DNA of 64,000 bases, from assembly GCA_025201845.1 (NCBI GenBank), contig MU603952.1, forward strand, positions 125,162 to 189,161, read 5' to 3'. The notes beneath the pieces were generated by a model, which did not search any database, was not told the DNA's origin, and worked only from the letters and a program-made list of their open reading frames with translations. The position numbers were made by a program, and so were the translations under genes. This DNA comes from Martensiomyces pterosporus (taxonomy: Eukaryota > Kickxellomycota > Kickxellomycetes > Kickxellales > Kickxellaceae). This document shows, piece after piece, positions 59,297-64,000 of the stretch (positions are counted from its first letter, which is position 1; each line of letters starts with the position of its first letter).

Positions 59297-60505
59297 TCAC
59301 GGGCCATTGGCCTGAGTCCCCCAGCTTTCCGTGGCGATGTATGTGTTGCCGTACCCACATCCGATTCTGACAGCCTGCTGCGCGGATTCCATGCTGTTCT
59401 GGATGCATCGCGGCGCGTGGACATCCCTGAGAGAGGGGTCGCCTGCGTTTCCATGCTCATTCCACCCCCACGCATACACGGCTCCACCCTGGGTGACTGC
59501 TACAGTATGGTTGGATCCGCACGCGATGTCGCTGGCGTCCAGCGAAACGCGCACCAAACCCCTGGAGAACGATTCGCTCCCCTTTGCAACCAGCTGGCCG
59601 TGGTCTGCCCTGCCCCACATCGCTATGTTACCAGCGCCCTTCTCGCCAGCTGCGTGCTCCAGCAGCACTGCGCCAAACTCCCACCCAGAACAGAGTTTCA
59701 GTGCGGGCGATGGCAGCTGGAACGACCTCCAGGCACCAGCAACCAAGTCGGCAGAGCTCGGTCCGCACTGGCCGTGCTTGTCCTGGCCAGCAACAAACAC
59801 TGTCACTCTGTCCCGGGCCAGGAGTATGGAGTGGCTACGCCCGCAGGCGATCATTGCGATGGGTGGCAGCCCCTCCGATACATGCCTCATCTTGTAAACA
59901 TTGGGCTGCTTCTTGTCGGGAGCAACGCCAAGCTGTCCGCAGCGGTTGGCACCGCAGCCGAACACGCGTCCATCGTCAGTCAGTGCCAGCGAGTGCCGCA
60001 TGCCACAGGCGATGTCCACAAACTTGGGCAGCCTTCTGCCATCGGATTCTGAATCGCATGCCTCGCCTATGCGAATCCAGCCAGCAGCAGCAGAGCTGGT
60101 CTTGGCTTGCACTGGCAGGCCTGCACCTAGCTGGCCGAAGCTTGCCGACCCAGCAGCGTACACCTCTCCCAGATCGTTAAGCAGCAGAGTGTGGCTCCAC
60201 CCACACGCAACCCTTTTCACGGAGCCACCTGGGAGCTCCACTCGAGTCCACAACACCGGATTCAAACTACGATCACCCATCGCCAGTTCGCCGTCCTTGT
60301 TTGTGCCACTTGCAAACAAGCACCTACCGTCTTCGGACCATGCAAATGCGTGGTTACCGCCCCCTTGCACCTTCCACTCCTTGCTGCTGCCACAGCCATC
60401 GTCCGGCTGGGCGAACGCTGTTGCTGTCAGGTGGTGTGCGTCGTCCAGGCTGCCTGTAGCCAGCTGCCCACTCGAGTTAGATCCCAGCGCGCGGATACAG
60501 ACCAT
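59297..60505 (-). CDS. RCC1-repeat protein (Ats1/SERGEF-like)
   Basis: This 402-residue single-exon protein is made of RCC1-type beta-propeller repeats. Recognisable blades include RALGSNSSGQLATGS, FASGTNKDGELAMGD, VACGWSHTLLLNDLGEVYAA, GSASFGQLGAG, IACGMRHSLALTDDGRVFGC, GANRCGQLG, IACGRSHSILL and AWGWNEHGNAGD. There are about seven blades. Length and lack of extra domains point to the small cytosolic group around yeast Ats1 or animal SERGEF, rather than to nuclear RCC1/Prp20. The precise partner cannot be read from the sequence. Confidence 0.75.
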   Translation of the reverse strand: MVCIRALGSNSSGQLATGSLDDAHHLTATAFAQPDDGCGSSKEWKVQGGGNHAFAWSEDGRCLFASGTNKDGELAMGDRSLNPVLWTRVELPGGSVKRVACGWSHTLLLNDLGEVYAAGSASFGQLGAGLPVQAKTSSAAAGWIRIGEACDSESDGRRLPKFVDIACGMRHSLALTDDGRVFGCGANRCGQLGVAPDKKQPNVYKMRHVSEGLPPIAMIACGRSHSILLARDRVTVFVAGQDKHGQCGPSSADLVAGAWRSFQLPSPALKLCSGWEFGAVLLEHAAGEKGAGNIAMWGRADHGQLVAKGSESFSRGLVRVSLDASDIACGSNHTVAVTQGGAVYAWGWNEHGNAGDPSLRDVHAPRCIQNSMESAQQAVRIGCGYGNTYIATESWGTQANGP

Positions 60506-60681
60506 TACCGAATATTCCCAGCCACGCTCGTAACCTTTCTAGCACAAAGCAAAACGCAAAACGCGCATTTATTTCTATAAATACGTAATATACATATGAA
60601 GGTATATATTATCAAGAGGCGGGGTTGGGCAAAATGACTATGGAAACGCGGCAGGTGTCGCAGGTGGTCGGCCTGTCCTCG

Positions 60682-61602
60682 TTAGCGGCGCTTCAGAGCT
60701 TCGAAGCGTTTCTGGAGCTCATCAAGGGACGGCAAACTGTCACCTGAAGCCGACGGCAAAGCAGTCTTTGGCTTGTCGCTTGCATTCGATTGCTTCGTGG
60801 CTGCACCCGCTGCCGACTTGCCCCTCCCCACTGACGATGAGGGGACTGAGGGGAGAGTCTCTGAACCAGCACTGTCGCCAGTAGAGGAAGCCTGGCCCAC
60901 AGCTGCAGACTCGGTTGCACCATCTGGCTGCCCGGACTCCCTGGGTGTGCGCGAGCGTGTCTCAGAAGAGGGTGAGGCCGGAGGCGGAGTGGCAAGCTCA
61001 GAAATGGGCGGCACAAGCTCCCTGACGCCACCGCTGGGCGTATCCTCATCGTCGCTACCATTGTCCTCGTCCTCGCCATCAGGCCGCCAGCTGACATTAT
61101 AAACGCTCGCAATCTCTTTCAGGTACATCTCGACAAGGTACCTTGCAGGCGCCTTCACGCTGAGCTTGTGGACCAGCTTGGGGTTCGCTGTGCCATCGAC
61201 ATTATCTGTCGCGTTTTTAATGAACTCTGCGCCATACTTGGCCGCCAGCAGCTCGCGAATCATCACAAGCTCCTTGACATCCACCCTCGCTGAGGCATAG
61301 GCGACTGACACAACGGCATCCTCGATTCCCGGGTCCACTGTCCGCGACTGCTCGATGAGGCCCAGACGGGCATTCAGAAGCTCGCAGTAGAGCTCGAGGA
61401 TCTCCAGAGCCTCGATGTTGAAGTCCTCGCGAATAATGTTCTCTACACGAACGTACGCGCTCTCCACCTTGCCAATTTCCAGCAAGCTGGCAATTTCGCG
61501 CCGGGCCTTGGTGTTCAGGGAGCTCTTCTTGGCCTGGAGCAGCCGGAGGCGGTTGATGGCGAGCTTGAGCTCGACCTTGAGCTTTGTAATCGCAAACTGC
61601 AT
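60682..61602 (-). CDS. IST1: IST1-like ESCRT-III associated protein
   Basis: Ist1 binds Did2 and Vps4 and tunes ESCRT-III disassembly at endosomes and in cytokinesis. The 306-residue protein opens with the Ist1 helical core (KLKVELKLAINRLRLLQAKK, then EIASLLEIGKVESAYVRVEN and IIREDFNIEALEILELYCEL) up to about residue 165. A disordered Ser/Pro/Glu-rich linker follows. The extreme C-terminus, LDELQKRFEALKRR, matches the MIM1 consensus that binds the MIT domain of Vps4. The N-terminus starts slightly inside the usual first helix, so a very short upstream exon is possible. Confidence 0.9.
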   Translation of the reverse strand: MQFAITKLKVELKLAINRLRLLQAKKSSLNTKARREIASLLEIGKVESAYVRVENIIREDFNIEALEILELYCELLNARLGLIEQSRTVDPGIEDAVVSVAYASARVDVKELVMIRELLAAKYGAEFIKNATDNVDGTANPKLVHKLSVKAPARYLVEMYLKEIASVYNVSWRPDGEDEDNGSDDEDTPSGGVRELVPPISELATPPPASPSSETRSRTPRESGQPDGATESAAVGQASSTGDSAGSETLPSVPSSSVGRGKSAAGAATKQSNASDKPKTALPSASGDSLPSLDELQKRFEALKRR

Positions 61603-61852
61603 TTCTCCGGGCTAGGTGTGCTGTGTGAGCAAGGCGTGTGCTCCCTTTCTTACGCTAATTGCAATGGAGGCAGGGATGGCTGCCGAATGGGAAAAGCGGA
61701 ATGGGAAAATAAAGATGCAGACGCAAAACAGGAGAGGAAGGCGGGTGCATGGGAATGCTTCGCCTGGACCCGCTATTCCAAAGCTTGGCAGTGCCGCGTC
61801 ACGTGCCGTGTGAACTGAAGAGAATTGCCCACTTGCAGCGATGTTTGCCCTC

Positions 61853-62545
61853 CTATGCCCGTGGCGCCGGTGCCTCAGGGACGTTCTTCTTAATGAACAG
61901 CAGGAGGTGTCTGAGCTCGTCCTCGCAGCTCGCGTGCTCCATGTATTCATATGCATGGAACTCGGGCTTGTATCCCTTGCTCTTGAGCATGTCCTCGGTC
62001 ATCTTGCCATACTCAAACAAGACCACGCCGTCCGCCGTTCCGTGGCCCTGGAAAATCGGCACCTGCTTGCTACTATCTGTAGCCATGGCAAATATGCGGT
62101 CCCTGATGGGCAAGTACCCGCTCAGCACGGCCAGTCCACCGAACCTATACTCCGACTGCAGACCCGTAAACAAGGCCATAGCGCCTCCCTGGCTGAACCC
62201 GCCCAAGATGATTCTTTCGGCAGGGATCCCCGCTGCAATCTCGTCGGCGATGATGCGATTGATCTTTATCATCGACGCGCGCATTCCAGCCTCGTCCTCC
62301 TGGCTTGCAATTTTCTCCAGCGACTTGATGTCGTACCAGGCGGGCATCTTCATGCCAAAGTTCAAGGTGACGGGGGCTGAGGGTGCATTGGGCAGGATGA
62401 ACTTGACGTAGGGGAGCGAGCGCGAGAGTATCTGTGCTACGGGCTCCCACCCGTGGCCGCTGTCGCCCAGTCCGTGGAGGAAGATAACGGACGCGGTGTG
62501 TGTGCTGCGTGCCTTGAGAACAACGCTGGTGAGAGCTGACGACAT
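61853..62545 (-). CDS. acyl-protein thioesterase 1-like serine hydrolase
   Basis: This alpha/beta hydrolase removes palmitate from proteins or acts as a lysophospholipase in the cytosol. From ATG 62545 (MSSALTSVVLKARS) it has 230 residues, the usual APT1 length. The oxyanion/lid motif is FLHGLGDSGHGW. The nucleophile is GFSQGGA (Ser118), the acid is Asp172 in GHGTADG and His204 is in EYMEHASCEDEL. The frame stays open upstream and contains an alternative ATG at 62632. From there an extra MLRYLVLSLCILFATLLFS segment, resembling a signal peptide or anchor, would be added. I favour 62545 because the family starts there. Confidence 0.88.
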   Translation of the reverse strand: MSSALTSVVLKARSTHTASVIFLHGLGDSGHGWEPVAQILSRSLPYVKFILPNAPSAPVTLNFGMKMPAWYDIKSLEKIASQEDEAGMRASMIKINRIIADEIAAGIPAERIILGGFSQGGAMALFTGLQSEYRFGGLAVLSGYLPIRDRIFAMATDSSKQVPIFQGHGTADGVVLFEYGKMTEDMLKSKGYKPEFHAYEYMEHASCEDELRHLLLFIKKNVPEAPAPRA

Positions 62546-63066
62546 TTGCGATTGCTTGCTGGTGGTGGATGGCGGCGAAAACAGAAGGGTTGCAAACAGA
62601 ATACAGAGACTAAGCACGAGATAGCGCAGCATGAAAAAAAAAGGAGGGGAAGCGAAGAGGGAAGCCCTGCAACGAAACAATCCAAGCGTTCGTTTTCTGG
62701 CAAGCGACTCGTGCGAGCTTGCTTCCATATAAGCGCCGCAGACCGCCGCGAGCCATCGGCTCATCCTACTTGCTGCACCTGTGCACAGCGAGATGTGCAA
62801 TGAGCAGCAGTCCATATATCACTGCATCCCCAGCAGCTGCAAGCATAAATGTTCTACTAGCGTTATATTATGAAAGGGGACTGAAAGAGAGAAAACGAAA
62901 AGGAGATAAATAAGAAATTAGCACACAAAAAGAAAAAGAGGGGTGTATTTAGATGATGTAGGGGGCGGGCATAATTTAGAGGTATGCGTCCAAGTTGTGC
63001 CATGGGTAGCACTCAACTAGCCCAGATGGCACCTGCAGACTCGAAGCATAGCCACTGTTCGCTCAC
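62546..63066. other. thioesterase upstream region and 3' flank of repeat protein gene
   Basis: 521 bases hold the promoter of the thioesterase gene, possible codons for an N-terminal extension at 62546-62632, and an A-rich stretch at 62870-62945. No further gene is supported. Confidence 0.35.
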
Positions 63067-64000
63067 TTAGAAGTAAGGAGCATTGACGACGACCTTGCGG
63101 GCAACAGGCACAGCGCTGTACTTGGCGGGAGCAGCGCTGGATTCGGCAGAGGTGGACTCGGCAGCAGAGGTGGACTCGGCAGCAGAGGTGGTGGCCTCAG
63201 TGGTGGTCTCAGCAGAGGTGGTGGTCTCCTCAGCAGAGGTGGTGGTCTCAGCGGCAGAAGTAGTGGTCTCCTCAGCAGAAGTAGTGGTCTCAGTGGCAGA
63301 GGTAGTGGCCTCCTCAGTGGTCTCGGTGGTGGTCTCGGTGGTGGTCTCGGTGGTGGTCTCAGCAGAGGTGGTAGTCTCCTCAGCAGAGGTGGTAGTCTCC
63401 TCAGCAGAAGTGGTGGTCTCCTCAGCGGAGGTAGTGGCCTCGGAGGTGGTCTCCTCGGTCGAGGCAGTGGTCTCCTCAGCAGAAGTAGTCTCCTCCGCAG
63501 AAGTGGTGGCCTCTTCAGTGGAAGTAGCGGGCTCCTCAGTGGAGGTGGTGGCCTCCTCGGAGGACTCGATGGACTCCTCAGAGGACTCAGCAGGGGTCTC
63601 GGTGGACTCAGTGGGCTCCTCCGAAGACTCAGCAGGGGTCTCAGTAGACTCAGTGGGCTCCTCCGAAGATTCAGCAGAGGTCTCAGTAGACTCAGCGGAC
63701 TCCTCGGACGACTCGCAAGTCTCGGTGGACTCAGCAGGCTCCTCAGACGACTCGCAGGTCTCAGTAGACTCGGCAGACTCCTCAGAAGACTCGCAAGACT
63801 CGGTGGGCTCAACAGAGGACTCCTCAGAAGCGGTAGGAGTCACAACCTCAGTGGTGGTGTAGGTGGTGGGCTCGCACACGGGGCAGGGAGTCGTGGTGAC
63901 TGTCTTGGTGATCGTGGTGGGAGTGCAGGGCTCCTCGGTGGTGGGCTCGGCGGTCGAGGGAGTGATGGTCACAGTGTCAGTGACGGTAGTGGGCTCACAC
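63067..64000 (-). CDS. Ser/Thr/Glu-repeat cell-surface protein, 5' partial
   Basis: The minus-strand frame is open from the window edge (64000) to a stop at 63067, about 311 residues with the N-terminus missing. The visible start is CEPTTVTDTVTITPST, followed by two Cys-containing Thr-rich blocks (EEPCTPTT and TTPCPVCEPTTYTTT). Next comes an SSEESAESTETCE repeat region (about 63560-63810). A long TTTSAEE/TTETTTE repeat region (about 63140-63540) follows. The protein ends KYSAVPVARKVVVNAPYF with no GPI-type hydrophobic tail. The composition is that of a heavily O-glycosylated fungal wall or secreted mucin-like protein. The repeats should vary in number between strains. Confidence 0.8.
   Translation of the reverse strand, partial: CEPTTVTDTVTITPSTAEPTTEEPCTPTTITKTVTTTPCPVCEPTTYTTTEVVTPTASEESSVEPTESCESSEESAESTETCESSEEPAESTETCESSEESAESTETSAESSEEPTESTETPAESSEEPTESTETPAESSEESIESSEEATTSTEEPATSTEEATTSAEETTSAEETTASTEETTSEATTSAEETTTSAEETTTSAEETTTSAETTTETTTETTTETTEEATTSATETTTSAEETTTSAAETTTSAEETTTSAETTTEATTSAAESTSAAESTSAESSAAPAKYSAVPVARKVVVNAPYF
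63140..63810 (-). repeat. coding minisatellite (Thr/Ser/Glu repeats)
   Basis: Short in-frame repeats encode TTTSAEE (about 21 bases per unit, 63190-63480) and SSEExxEST (63560-63810) blocks inside the surface protein gene. The units are imperfect but share codons, which suggests replication slippage. Confidence 0.8.

Noticed and set aside
63083..63862. 259-residue plus-strand Val/Ser/Glu repeat frame
   Set aside because: It is an exact mirror of the Thr/Ser/Glu repeat gene on the minus strand. The minus frame is longer, runs off the edge and has Cys blocks.
1..64000. tRNA, rRNA, CRISPR arrays and transposons
   Set aside because: I looked by eye for tRNA arm patterns such as GGTTCGA-type loops, for spaced direct repeats and for transposase or reverse-transcriptase motifs. 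None was convincing.

Overview
The window is nuclear DNA from an early-diverging fungus. It carries eukaryotic genes with short spliceosomal introns (GT...AG, CTAAC-type branch sites), TATA boxes, a moderately GC-rich coding bias and intron-poor reading frames of up to 9 kb. The protein families and a possible Kickxellales-type F-box-like remnant suggest Kickxellomycotina (Coemansia and relatives). That placement is inference and was not tested by alignment.

Layout. 0-3.4 kb: mRNA capping triphosphatase CET1 (-), divergent from the ER SNARE UFE1/syntaxin-18 (+), then a small secreted protein (-). 3.3-8.45 kb: about 5 kb with almost no convincing gene, only a possible 26-residue microprotein. 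8.45-17.1 kb: a TPP1/Tpz1-like OB-fold protein (-) divergent from IBA57 (+), an INO80 HMG subunit with four exons (+), and a long-chain acyl-CoA synthetase with an altered AMP-binding loop (+). 17.2-18.4 kb: a probable decayed F-box-like gene. 18.5-23.4 kb: AP-3 beta (-) and allantoicase (-, two exons). 25-34.6 kb: a giant ankyrin/anillin/PH protein of the Bud4/Mid2 type (-). 36.5-40.1 kb: an ABC-F ATPase and ribosomal protein S29 with a tiny last exon (+). 40.4-44.6 kb: the mitochondrial i-AAA protease YME1 (-). 44.9-52.2 kb: a FAS1 protein (-), plasma-membrane syntaxin SSO1 (+, two exons), a TAF3-like histone-fold protein (+) and MRT4 (-). 52.6-62.6 kb, all on the minus strand: dihydrofolate synthase, MPE1/RBBP6 (three exons), an RCC1-repeat protein, IST1 and acyl-protein thioesterase. 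63-64 kb: the 3' part of a Ser/Thr/Glu repeat cell-surface protein that runs off the edge.

The most striking object is a 400-residue in-frame insertion in YME1 (41464-42663). It has the hallmarks of a full intein: an N-terminal splicing block starting at Ser, a T-x-x-H block, a LAGLIDADG-type core whose two acidic catalytic positions look lost, and a C-terminal His-Asn followed by Ser. It interrupts the AAA+ ATPase domain right after the substrate-gripping pore loop, between Walker A and Walker B, so the protease could work only if the insert splices itself out.

The genes are mostly unrelated housekeeping functions (mRNA capping, 3'-end processing, chromatin, trafficking, mitochondrial quality control, folate and purine metabolism). 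They do not form a single pathway or cluster.
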